The translations under genes were made by a program, and so were the position numbers. Below are positions 1 through 5,383 of a stretch of DNA of 5,473 nucleotides, piece by piece; positions within the stretch are counted from its first letter, which is position 1; each line of letters begins with the position of its first letter. The notes beneath the pieces were generated by a model, which worked only from the letters and a program-made list of their open reading frames with translations, did no database searches and had not been told where the DNA came from. The stretch is from contig LNGD01000102.1 of NCBI GenBank assembly GCA_001587675.1, forward strand, positions 1 to 5,473, in the 5' to 3' direction. The DNA comes from Candidatus Methanofastidiosum methylothiophilum (lineage in GTDB: Archaea > Methanobacteriota_B > Thermococci > Methanofastidiosales > Methanofastidiosaceae).

Positions 1-368
1 AAAACCCGCCTTGAACGAGGCCGTGGGTCCCTCATGTCAACAAATGAAGTTTCTTTTCCAGTGCTAGCATATACCAATGGCAATGGGTTTCCATAGGAAG
101 GTATATCTTCTGGTAACCCTCCCACATATTTCATTGATTGGTCTGCAACCCCTCCAAGAGGTATCCCTACTCTTTTTGCTTCAAGAACACCGGCTGCTTT
201 TCTATCAATAAAGAGGAGATAATCAGCAAATCCAGTGAGCAGTGGAAACTCTCTTACCGCAACACCTCTTGAAGCACCGAGATCCATTAGATTGTAATCC
301 TGAACGACCCAACCACAATCGGCAAGCATTTTGTCAATTACTTCTCTCGCCTTTGCTTCATTTTCCAT
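1..368 (-). CDS. hsdR: Type I restriction endonuclease subunit R (HsdR), N-terminal part, cut by window edge
   Basis: HsdR is the DNA-translocating and cleaving subunit of type I restriction-modification complexes, acting with HsdM and HsdS in the cytoplasm. I translated the minus strand from the ATG at 368-366 and it stays open for 122 codons to the window edge. The protein begins MENEAKAREVIDKMLADCGW, then has GVAVREFPL (residues 35-43), GFADYLLFID (46-55) and VLEAKR (61-66), and ends in DPRPRSRRV. These match the HsdR_N nuclease domain. D49 and E63-x-K65 form the PD-(D/E)xK catalytic pattern, and E40 lies in the conserved VREFPL block. An in-frame TGA lies six codons upstream of the ATG with no other start between, which fixes the start. 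A weak AAGGT lies seven bases before it. The helicase and C-terminal parts, about 650 residues or more in this family, lie outside, as would hsdM and hsdS. Family assignment is firm; whether the gene is intact cannot be seen. Confidence -1.
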   Translation of the reverse strand, partial: MENEAKAREVIDKMLADCGWVVQDYNLMDLGASRGVAVREFPLLTGFADYLLFIDRKAAGVLEAKRVGIPLGGVADQSMKYVGGLPEDIPSYGNPLPLVYASTGKETSFVDMRDPRPRSRRV

Positions 369-424
369 AAGAACAACCTTAAATCACATCAATAAATTCA
401 ATAATATCTGGGCATATACAAAGT

Positions 425-443
425 TATAGATATGAAATCTATA
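425..443. promoter_or_regulatory. 7-bp inverted repeat, possible operator in the hsdR promoter
   Basis: TATAGAT (425-431) and ATCTATA (437-443) are perfect inverted copies separated by ATGAA. The right arm overlaps the nearer minus-strand TATA-like box of hsdR (439-446), so a dimeric regulator bound here could block that promoter. In DNA this rich in A and T, short palindromes also arise by chance, so this is a suggestion only. Confidence -1.
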
Positions 444-600
444 TTTATTCGATATAATTAAGAAATTTCTATATAAAAACTTATTCTTTTAAAAATTCAT
501 TTATATATAAGTATCTTCCTCATATGAATATTTTTGACAACTTATATAAAAAACAAACTAGATAGTAATATTTTTAAATTATTGATTAAATCATCTTTTA

Positions 601-606
601 GGAGAT
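601..606 (+). promoter_or_regulatory. Shine-Dalgarno site of the propeller gene
   Basis: GGAGAT lies three bases before the ATG at 610 and pairs partly with an archaeal 16S 3' end (anti-SD CCUCC). The spacing is a little short, but no better start follows and the encoded N-terminus is a good signal peptide, so the site supports the start at 610. Confidence -1.
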
Positions 607-609
607 AAG

Positions 610-3213
610 ATGAAATTTAATTTTCTTTTATTTACTATTCTTATTTCATCTTTTTTTATTTTTAATTTAGTATTCATCTCAAATGTTTTTGGAGCATTAG
701 GAGCATTTGACAGCGGTCACAATATTACAGATGATTCTTTTAGAACATGGAGTGTAGCATTAGGTGATGTTGATAACGATGGAGATCTAGATGTTGTAAC
801 AGGCAACGGAGGAACTTCTACAAATCAAATTAATAGGGTTTATATTAACCAAGGAAATGGGTTAAGCTGGATTGGATATGATATTACAACTGATTCATTT
901 AGAACTTTAAGCGTTGCTTTGGCTGATTTAAATGGGGATGGATTGCTCGATGTTGTTACTGGTAATAGAAATCAAAGAAACAGGGTATACTTAAATAAAG
1001 GCAATGGGGCAACGTGGACAGGTTATGACCTAACAACAGATTCTGATCAGACACATTATGTCGATGTAGGAGATATGGACGGAGACGGTGATATTGATAT
1101 TGTCGTTGGCAATTATAACCAGATAGATAGAGTTTATCTTAACGCTGGCAATGGAATTAACTGGACGAGATACAATTTATCCAGCGTCGCATTTCCAACA
1201 TCTTGTATTAGGGTAAGAGATATAGATAATGACGGGATTAAGGATATAGTTTTGGCAAATTACGGTTCAAACTCAAAAAGTAAATGGTTTAGAAATACTG
1301 GCAATGGAATAAATTATGCCGAATATAATGTTACAAATAACACTTATAACACTAATTATATGGTTGTTAGGGATTTAAACAATGATGGATTTATGGACCT
1401 TATTGCATTAAATGAGAATCAGAGAAGTAAATTGCTAATTAATAACGGAGGAGGAACAAGCTGGACTGAATCAGACTTTTCTTCAGATATTTATAGAAGT
1501 AGCAGCGGCAAAGCAACTGGAGATCTAGATGGAGACGGATATTTGGACGTAATAGTTGGAAATTTTGGATCAGGCCAAAAATCTAGATTTTATATAAATA
1601 ATGGATCTGGGACAATTTGGACTGGATATAACCTATCAAATGATGTATACCAAACTATATCTGTCGATGTTGGCGATATTGATGGAGATGGTGATAAAGA
1701 TGTTGTTTTGGGAAATGGATTTGATACCAATCAAGTAAATAGAGTATATCTTTATACTTCTGCACCAAAAATAGTTAGCTCTCTATCCGCTACACCATCT
1801 AATGTTAGTTTAGGAGAAAATATAAGCGTTTCAATGTACATCCAAAATATAGGGGATACAGCTGCTAATAATGTTGTTCCTTCAGCACTTACAGTTTCCG
1901 GCACAGGTAATGTAAATTTATTATCTGGCCCTATACCTACATCAACAAATATAGGTGGGCACTCCCAATCTTCCTTTACGTGGACTTACAAGGCAACAAG
2001 TTCGGGCACTATTGCTTTTAGTGGAAATGCCACAGCTGATGGCGGAATACACTCCTCTGTAGGAACTTCAAATTCTATTAATATACTTACTCCTCCAGAG
2101 CTTCAAGTTACGTTATCGGCTTCGCCATCTGAAGTTATCGTTGGAGACACAATTAATGTTTCTATGACAGTTCATAATATTGGTCAGTCAAAAGCAACAA
2201 ATGTTACCCCATCCAATTTATCGATTAGTGGTGGCGGCATGGCGTCTTTAGTTTCAGGTCCACTACCGAATTCTGCAGATATACTTGGTAACTCTAATAC
2301 TACCTTCAATTGGACATATATGGCAACTCAAGCAGGTTCAATAACATTTAATGGTAATGCTAATGCAGACGGAGGAATTTCTTCTCCCTTTTCAAGCTCA
2401 AATATTGTCAATATTCAAACACCAGCAAGTTTAGAAATTTCAATACTTATTTCACCATCTTCAGTAGATTTAGGTGACACTTTTAATATTACAATGAATG
2501 TAAAAAATAAAGGAGATTCAAATGCAAATAATGTTAGGCCTTCAGCTTTAATCAAAACTGGCGATGGTACAGTTTCATTTTCTACTGGACCTAATCCGCC
2601 CTCTGTAACAATTAATGGTCACTCAGAAAGTTCGTTTACTTGGACATACACAGCAACTGGTACCGGGCAAGTAGCATTTACAGGAAATGTCTCAGCAGAC
2701 GGAGGAATAGAATCTCCTGAAACAACTTCTAACATAATTGTTATTAAAGTACCTCCTTCTCCTCCTAATATTTTAAGTTATATAGTAGTCAATCCAGATT
2801 CCCTATACGAAGGTGAATTAATAGAGGTTGTAATGACAGTTGATAATGTGGGAGATATGGAAGCTACAAATGTATACCCTTCTAATTTAATAATTGGAGG
2901 TGTTAACGGAGTTGCAATTCTTCGTTCTGGACCATATCCCGTTAATGTAAACATTGGAGGGCACTCTTCTCAAACATTCAAGTGGATTTATTATGCTGAG
3001 GAAGAAGGAAGAATTTATTTTTCAGGCCATGCTAATGGTGATGGGTCTTTATCTTCTCCAACTTCAACTTCTAATATTTTGACTATTAAAAGAAGGCCAT
3101 TACCACCGCCATATCCATCATATAATAAATTGTTACCTATGAGAAAAATAATGAGCATCTTAAACGATAATAAATGCAATGATAATCCCAGCGCAGAGGG
3201 ATGCTCAATTTAA
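610..3213 (+). CDS. Large secreted FG-GAP/VCBS beta-propeller protein with four CARDB-like domains
   Basis: The 867-aa protein begins with a signal peptide (MKF, hydrophobic residues 5-24, likely cleavage about residue 28-32), so it is exported. Residues ~45-384 are seven repeats of 49-53 aa, each with a DxDxDGxxD-type calcium loop starting at D53, D106, D155, D204, D255, D305 and D356. Seven such repeats fit one complete integrin-like propeller. Residues ~387-827 are four tandem ~110-aa modules with NxGDxxAxNVxPSxL, SGPxP, FxWTYxAT and ADGGI-type blocks, resembling CARDB/DUF11-type Ig-fold adhesion domains. A proline-rich stretch (829-837) precedes a tail with C856 and C865. At least 15 N-X-S/T sequons suggest N-glycosylation if the host has that pathway. 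There is no C-terminal membrane anchor, sortase motif or catalytic domain, so it may be released or held by another surface protein. A role in adhesion or ligand binding is inferred from these folds; the ligand is unknown. Confidence -1.
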   Translation: MKFNFLLFTILISSFFIFNLVFISNVFGALGAFDSGHNITDDSFRTWSVALGDVDNDGDLDVVTGNGGTSTNQINRVYINQGNGLSWIGYDITTDSFRTLSVALADLNGDGLLDVVTGNRNQRNRVYLNKGNGATWTGYDLTTDSDQTHYVDVGDMDGDGDIDIVVGNYNQIDRVYLNAGNGINWTRYNLSSVAFPTSCIRVRDIDNDGIKDIVLANYGSNSKSKWFRNTGNGINYAEYNVTNNTYNTNYMVVRDLNNDGFMDLIALNENQRSKLLINNGGGTSWTESDFSSDIYRSSSGKATGDLDGDGYLDVIVGNFGSGQKSRFYINNGSGTIWTGYNLSNDVYQTISVDVGDIDGDGDKDVVLGNGFDTNQVNRVYLYTSAPKIVSSLSATPSNVSLGENISVSMYIQNIGDTAANNVVPSALTVSGTGNVNLLSGPIPTSTNIGGHSQSSFTWTYKATSSGTIAFSGNATADGGIHSSVGTSNSINILTPPELQVTLSASPSEVIVGDTINVSMTVHNIGQSKATNVTPSNLSISGGGMASLVSGPLPNSADILGNSNTTFNWTYMATQAGSITFNGNANADGGISSPFSSSNIVNIQTPASLEISILISPSSVDLGDTFNITMNVKNKGDSNANNVRPSALIKTGDGTVSFSTGPNPPSVTINGHSESSFTWTYTATGTGQVAFTGNVSADGGIESPETTSNIIVIKVPPSPPNILSYIVVNPDSLYEGELIEVVMTVDNVGDMEATNVYPSNLIIGGVNGVAILRSGPYPVNVNIGGHSSQTFKWIYYAEEEGRIYFSGHANGDGSLSSPTSTSNILTIKRRPLPPPYPSYNKLLPMRKIMSILNDNKCNDNPSAEGCSI
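742..1761 (+). repeat. Seven FG-GAP/VCBS protein repeats (one beta-propeller)
   Basis: This is a protein-level repeat, diverged at DNA level. The repeat starts near a GD or RD followed by the calcium loop, continues with (I/V)VxGN, RVYLNxGNG and W(T/I)xYxLT, and recurs about every 50 residues (spacings 53, 49, 49, 51, 50, 51). All seven calcium loops keep the first, fifth and ninth Asp. The third position is Asn instead of Asp in loops 2 and 5. The last copy stops after RVYLY and lacks the GNG-W part, consistent with the propeller being closed by the N-terminal strand, where GHNITDDSF (residues 36-44) supplies the matching end of a repeat. Confidence -1.
1768..3090 (+). repeat. Four tandem ~110-aa CARDB-like modules
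   Basis: Modules lie at about residues 387-495, 497-606, 607-715 and 719-827. Modules 1-3 are very alike: each has a PSxVxxGDxxxV start, TWTY or NWTY, and GNxxADGGI. Module 4 is more diverged (KWIYYAEEEG and ANGDG in the matching places) and is joined by a short proline-containing linker, SPPN. This gradient suggests growth of the array by duplication with the terminal copy oldest, which is an inference from the similarity pattern alone. Confidence -1.
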
Positions 3214-3296
3214 TTTGGTCGTTATATTTTTCATAAATTCTTCAATTTTATCGAGTTAACCAAGTCAATAAAGTAATCTTTGAATTCTCTTTTCAT
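3205..3296 (-). pseudogene. Remnant of a HEPN-domain toxin (DUF86/HepT type), frameshifted and truncated
   Basis: Downstream of the nucleotidyltransferase on the same strand, an ATG at 3296-3294 overlaps its TGA stop as ATGA, the usual coupling of MNT-HEPN pairs. Reading from it gives MKREFKDYFIDLVNSI, much like the start of DUF86/HepT proteins (MKRD..LYLEDILEAI...). That frame then runs only to a TGA at 3233-3231. The next frame, from 3249, reads KIEEFMKNITTKLN and stops at 3207-3205; KIEEF is what DUF86 proteins usually have right after the first helix. A small deletion near 3249-3252 therefore broke the frame. Family-like sequence ends near 3220, and the rest, including the catalytic Rx4-6H motif, is absent, since the convergent propeller gene begins there. 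The toxin would be non-functional. The call rests on about 25 residues plus the gene order, so it is strong but not proven. Confidence -1.
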
Positions 3297-3586
3297 AGAT
3301 ATTTGGCCTCATTTAGTATAATCTTTCCGATATAAGGTTTCAATGAATTTTTCATAACTAGATCTACTTTTATACCTAATAGGTCAGTAAGATATTCTTC
3401 AAGGTCTAAAAAATCAAATAATCCTGGAGTTTTGTCAAATTTAACTAATATGTCTAAATCACTTTCTGGATTTGCATCTCCTCGAATATAAGATCCAAAT
3501 ATCCCAATCTCCCTTACATAATATTTTTCTTTTATTTCCTTCTTATGTTCTTCAATTAATCTTTCTATTTCTTCAAGTTTTTTCAT
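3293..3586 (-). CDS. Minimal nucleotidyltransferase, MntA-type antitoxin of a HEPN/MNT pair
   Basis: The 97-aa protein is a typical MNT-fold nucleotidyltransferase. After a charged N-terminal helix (residues 2-20) come GIFGSYIRGD (28-37), SDLDILV (42-48) and KVDLV (73-77), giving the GS...DxD signature with metal-binding D43 and D45 and a third Asp at D75. The end, KPYIGKIILNEAKYL, matches the usual C-terminus of these antitoxins. In studied systems MntA adds AMP groups to the HepT HEPN ribonuclease and so silences it. Here catalytic residues look intact, while the expected downstream partner survives only as a short broken remnant. The gene may be a relic, may act on a HEPN protein elsewhere, or may have another target. 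No convincing Shine-Dalgarno site precedes the ATG; a TATA-like stretch about 30 bases upstream suggests a leaderless or nearly leaderless mRNA. Confidence -1.
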   Translation of the reverse strand: MKKLEEIERLIEEHKKEIKEKYYVREIGIFGSYIRGDANPESDLDILVKFDKTPGLFDFLDLEEYLTDLLGIKVDLVMKNSLKPYIGKIILNEAKYL

Positions 3587-3639
3587 ATTTCAATTATCTT
3601 TAAATATTTGAATTAATAAAAACATCGTGGAGGAATAAG
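3587..3639. promoter_or_regulatory. Compact divergent promoter between the antitoxin and the secreted 189-aa protein
   Basis: Only 53 bp separate the two start codons. TTTAAATA (3599-3606, plus) would place a plus-strand start near 3629, just at the Shine-Dalgarno site. TTTATTAA (3620-3613, read on the minus strand) would place a minus-strand start near 3590, within a few bases of the antitoxin ATG. The two promoters would overlap, so polymerase loading on one may hinder the other. Positions are inferred from TATA spacing. Confidence -1.
3629..3633 (+). promoter_or_regulatory. Shine-Dalgarno site of the 189-aa secreted protein
   Basis: GGAGG lies six bases before the ATG at 3640. It is the strongest ribosome binding site used by a gene in the window and fixes this start, which is also followed directly by a signal peptide. 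Confidence -1.
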
Positions 3640-4209
3640 ATGAGAACAAAAATAGCTGTTTACATTTTTTTTATCGCCTTTGTTTTGATGAGTATATCTC
3701 AAGTATCTGCAAAAGTTTTGGTATTGGACGAGCCAACTGATAATCTTAAGAAAATGCTTTCAAATATGGATTACGAAGTTGTTTTGATTCCGGATTCAGG
3801 TCAGATAAAACTTGAAGATAATAATTACTTCAATAAGTATGAGGCCGTATTCTTAAGTGAGAGGATATTCAACGAATTAAAAGAACCAAACATAATTGTC
3901 ACTCGTGTAAAGGATCCAAGTGGGCTTGGGTATATTACCTCTGTTGAAGGAAGGTCTGATAACGGAGTCATTTCCCAAAAGACAAAGGTAAAGCTTCAAA
4001 GAGCATACACCAGAAACGTTCCGCTTTATGGATTTACTCCTGAGGGCGTGGCAAGAATAACTTTCGTCGATACCAAAGTTGAAAAAGATAGGAAATTTGA
4101 CATTGGAATAAATCATCCAAGGACACCAGTATACTATAAGATAAACGATCCAACATGCGCTACAATACCAGTTTGGGAGATATGCTGGGAATACACCCAG
4201 AGAAGATAA
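3640..4209 (+). CDS. Secreted protein of unknown function, 189 aa
   Basis: I do not recognise a family. Residues 1-24 form a clear signal peptide (MRTK, hydrophobic core 6-18, likely cleavage after VSA at residue 24), with no lipobox cysteine, so the protein is exported and probably soluble. The mature part begins KVLVLDEPTDNLKKMLSNMD, then YEVVLIPD and KYEAVFLSE, an alternating strand-helix pattern like the first half of a receiver or flavodoxin-type alpha/beta fold. This is a fold guess with no catalytic motif behind it. The middle (residues 85-165) is basic and likely strand-rich. Two cysteines, C173 and C182, near the C-terminus (PTC...EIC) could form a disulfide outside the cell. The gene stands alone on its strand, is divergent from the antitoxin, and its stop is three bases from the converging transporter gene. 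Confidence -1.
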   Translation: MRTKIAVYIFFIAFVLMSISQVSAKVLVLDEPTDNLKKMLSNMDYEVVLIPDSGQIKLEDNNYFNKYEAVFLSERIFNELKEPNIIVTRVKDPSGLGYITSVEGRSDNGVISQKTKVKLQRAYTRNVPLYGFTPEGVARITFVDTKVEKDRKFDIGINHPRTPVYYKINDPTCATIPVWEICWEYTQRR

Positions 4210-4212
4210 TTT

Positions 4213-5085
4213 TTAATTATTCTCTTCTTTTTTTGAAAGTAAGTAAACACCTATGCACAGAATCAAAATTCCTACTATTTGCATTAAAGTCACTAGCTCT
4301 CCAAGAACAAGAAATCCTAATATGGCAGCAAAGAATGGGGTTGAAAGTTCAAGAGCCCCAGCCTGGGCAGCCTTTACTCTCCTAAGACCCTCATAGTATA
4401 AAATATATCCAACACCTACTATTATGCCTATAATAATTTGATTAATGCTACCAAAATGGAATTCTGACTTGAATAATAGATAGATTGAGAAGAATATGGC
4501 AGCAATTAGGAATCTGTAAAATGTAATTATGCCGCAGTTCATGCCTTTTAGATACTTTCTTGCGACAACACCTGTTGTGGCCCATGATACAGTTGCACCA
4601 ACTACAAGGAGATCTCCAACTGTTCCTATCCTCAACATAAGTAAATTTTGTAGGTTCTGTGATGTAACTAATAACGCTCCAATAATCATGACCGCTATAC
4701 CTGCGTAGTCATACTTTGAATGTTTTTCATCCTTTAAAATAAAGTATCCGATTAAAACAATAAATATTGGCTGTAGATGACCAATTAAAACTGCATTTAA
4801 GACTGGAATCTTTGTCAATGCAATGTAAAATAGTAGGTCTGCAACAAGCGTTCCAAAAACAGCTATATAGAAAATTACAGAAAACTCTTTCTTTTTAATT
4901 TTGATGCTTCTCCCATTTGTAGTTAAAGCATAGATTAAAGCAACGATAGTTACAAATATTGCTCTAAAAGCTGAGGTCTGGACAACGCTAGAATTAGCAT
5001 AAGAAAGCTTAGCAAAAATGGGCTCTATTGCCCACATTACACTTGCACCTACAATTGCAAAGACCCCAATTCTCTTTTTATCCAT
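4213..5085 (-). CDS. EamA/DMT-superfamily membrane transporter
   Basis: The 290-aa protein has ten hydrophobic segments (about residues 6-27, 35-55, 68-90, 95-117, 126-142, 156-174, 184-205, 213-231, 238-260, 264-284) and the two-fold EamA repeat. The first half ends in LNAVLIGHLQPIFIVLIGYF followed by LKDE. The second half has the matching AQAGALELSTPFFAAILGFL and VLGE. GDLLVVGATVSWATTGVVAR opens the second repeat, as is usual. Length and topology are normal for drug/metabolite transporters, which move amino acids, nucleosides or other small metabolites across the cytoplasmic membrane; the substrate cannot be read from sequence. The ATG at 5085 has no Shine-Dalgarno site. It follows the 74-aa membrane protein gene by 35 bp and may be co-transcribed with it, or start from TTTTAAGA (about 5113-5106) as a leaderless mRNA. 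The C-terminal tail (SKKEENN) is charged and cytoplasmic. Confidence -1.
   Translation of the reverse strand: MDKKRIGVFAIVGASVMWAIEPIFAKLSYANSSVVQTSAFRAIFVTIVALIYALTTNGRSIKIKKKEFSVIFYIAVFGTLVADLLFYIALTKIPVLNAVLIGHLQPIFIVLIGYFILKDEKHSKYDYAGIAVMIIGALLVTSQNLQNLLMLRIGTVGDLLVVGATVSWATTGVVARKYLKGMNCGIITFYRFLIAAIFFSIYLLFKSEFHFGSINQIIIGIIVGVGYILYYEGLRRVKAAQAGALELSTPFFAAILGFLVLGELVTLMQIVGILILCIGVYLLSKKEENN
4228..4234 (+). terminator. Likely T-run terminator of the 189-aa protein gene
   Basis: Seven consecutive T residues on the plus strand, preceded by the pyrimidine-rich TTCTCTTC, lie 19-25 bases after the TAA at 4207-4209. Archaeal polymerase stops at such oligo-T tracts without a hairpin. The tract lies inside the last codons of the converging transporter, where it encodes the lysines of SKKEENN, so the two transcripts would overlap at their 3' ends. 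Confidence -1.
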
Positions 5086-5120
5086 TGGAGTGGTATAAAG
5101 TAAATGTCTTAAAAGAGTTC

Positions 5121-5345
5121 CTATTTTGTTGTCTTATCTTTTATAAATTTGGCAATATTTTTATAGATTGGAGTTTCTCTTTCTACTTTTATTTTTGGGA
5201 ATAATTCTTCAGTATCTTTTTGTTTTGTCGGACCCTTTTCGCCATTTTCTAACTCATTTCTTTCTTGAAGTTCCTTTATGGCAATATATGCAACTGCACC
5301 TAGAGCTCCTATCCCTGCAAGGACAATCTTGTCTTCGTCATCCAT
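5121..5345 (-). CDS. Small single-pass membrane protein, 74 aa, unknown function
   Basis: No family recognised. The protein begins with an acidic stretch (MDDEDK), has one membrane segment rich in Gly and Ala (VLAGIGALGAVAYIAIKEL, about residues 8-24), then a long charged tail of about 50 residues ending in FIKDKTTK. The tail contains many Lys and Glu and looks flexible apart from a likely amphipathic end (IYKNIAKFIKD). The segment could act as an uncleaved anchor. It lies 35 bp upstream of the EamA transporter on the same strand, so a shared transcript is plausible. A TATA box centred 25 bp before the ATG suggests a leaderless mRNA, supporting the ATG at 5345. The reading frame is real in that the hydrophobic segment and charged tail are sharply separated and the promoter fits; the role is unknown. 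Confidence -1.
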   Translation of the reverse strand: MDDEDKIVLAGIGALGAVAYIAIKELQERNELENGEKGPTKQKDTEELFPKIKVERETPIYKNIAKFIKDKTTK

Positions 5346-5364
5346 ACCTTTTAATTAGATTTGG

Positions 5365-5374
5365 AAAAATATAA
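5365..5374 (-). promoter_or_regulatory. TATA box for a leaderless transcript of the 74-aa membrane protein
   Basis: Read on the minus strand, TTATATTTTT lies with its core centred about 25 bases before the ATG at 5345, exactly where a TATA box would sit if transcription began at the A of the start codon. AAAGGT touches the ATG with no spacing, so it cannot serve as a normal Shine-Dalgarno site, which also favours leaderless expression. Confidence -1.
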
Positions 5375-5383
5375 GGGTATTGG

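Larger units (their letters stand above)
369..609. promoter_or_regulatory. Divergent AT-rich promoter region between hsdR and the propeller gene
   Basis: This 241-bp spacer holds no ORF worth calling. On the plus strand TTATATAA (542-549) is the best TATA box for the gene at 610; with the usual ~25-nt archaeal spacing it would give a start near 570-575 and a leader of about 40 nt carrying the ribosome binding site. A second TATA-like run, TTTATATATAA, lies at 500-510. On the minus strand AAATATAG (446-439) and TTTTTATAT (479-471) are candidate boxes for hsdR, giving leaders of about 50 or 80 nt. A perfect 10-bp palindrome AGAAATTTCT (461-470) lies between them. Start sites are inferred from spacing only. 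Confidence -1.

Noticed and set aside
461..470. Perfect palindrome AGAAATTTCT as a separate operator
   Set aside because: Ten AT-rich bases with no extension of the symmetry; chance occurrence is likely, so it is only mentioned within the promoter region.
369..609. CRISPR repeats, tRNA or small RNA in the intergenic region
   Set aside because: No recurring spaced repeats, no tRNA-like arms or T-loop consensus, and no GC-rich structured stretch were seen.
3185..3202. Short hairpin ATCCC-8-GGGAT near the end of the propeller gene
   Set aside because: Five-base stem with an eight-base loop inside coding sequence, not followed directly by a T-run on either strand; too weak for a terminator.
3227..3231. 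T5 run after the propeller gene as a terminator
   Set aside because: Short and common in this AT-rich DNA. It may help termination, but it also lies within the HEPN remnant, so I do not call it.
3877..4116. Minus-strand 79-codon open frame
   Set aside because: Lies wholly inside the secreted 189-aa protein gene on the other strand, has no Shine-Dalgarno site, and its product has no domain-like pattern.
4155..4385. Plus-strand 76-codon open frame
   Set aside because: Overlaps the end of the 189-aa gene and the antisense of the transporter; the product is low-quality and without a ribosome binding site.
5168..5374. Plus-strand 68-codon open frame rich in Leu and Phe
   Set aside because: It is the antisense of the 74-aa membrane protein, whose promoter and composition are better; a Leu/Phe-rich product is expected from the antisense of Lys/Glu-rich codons.
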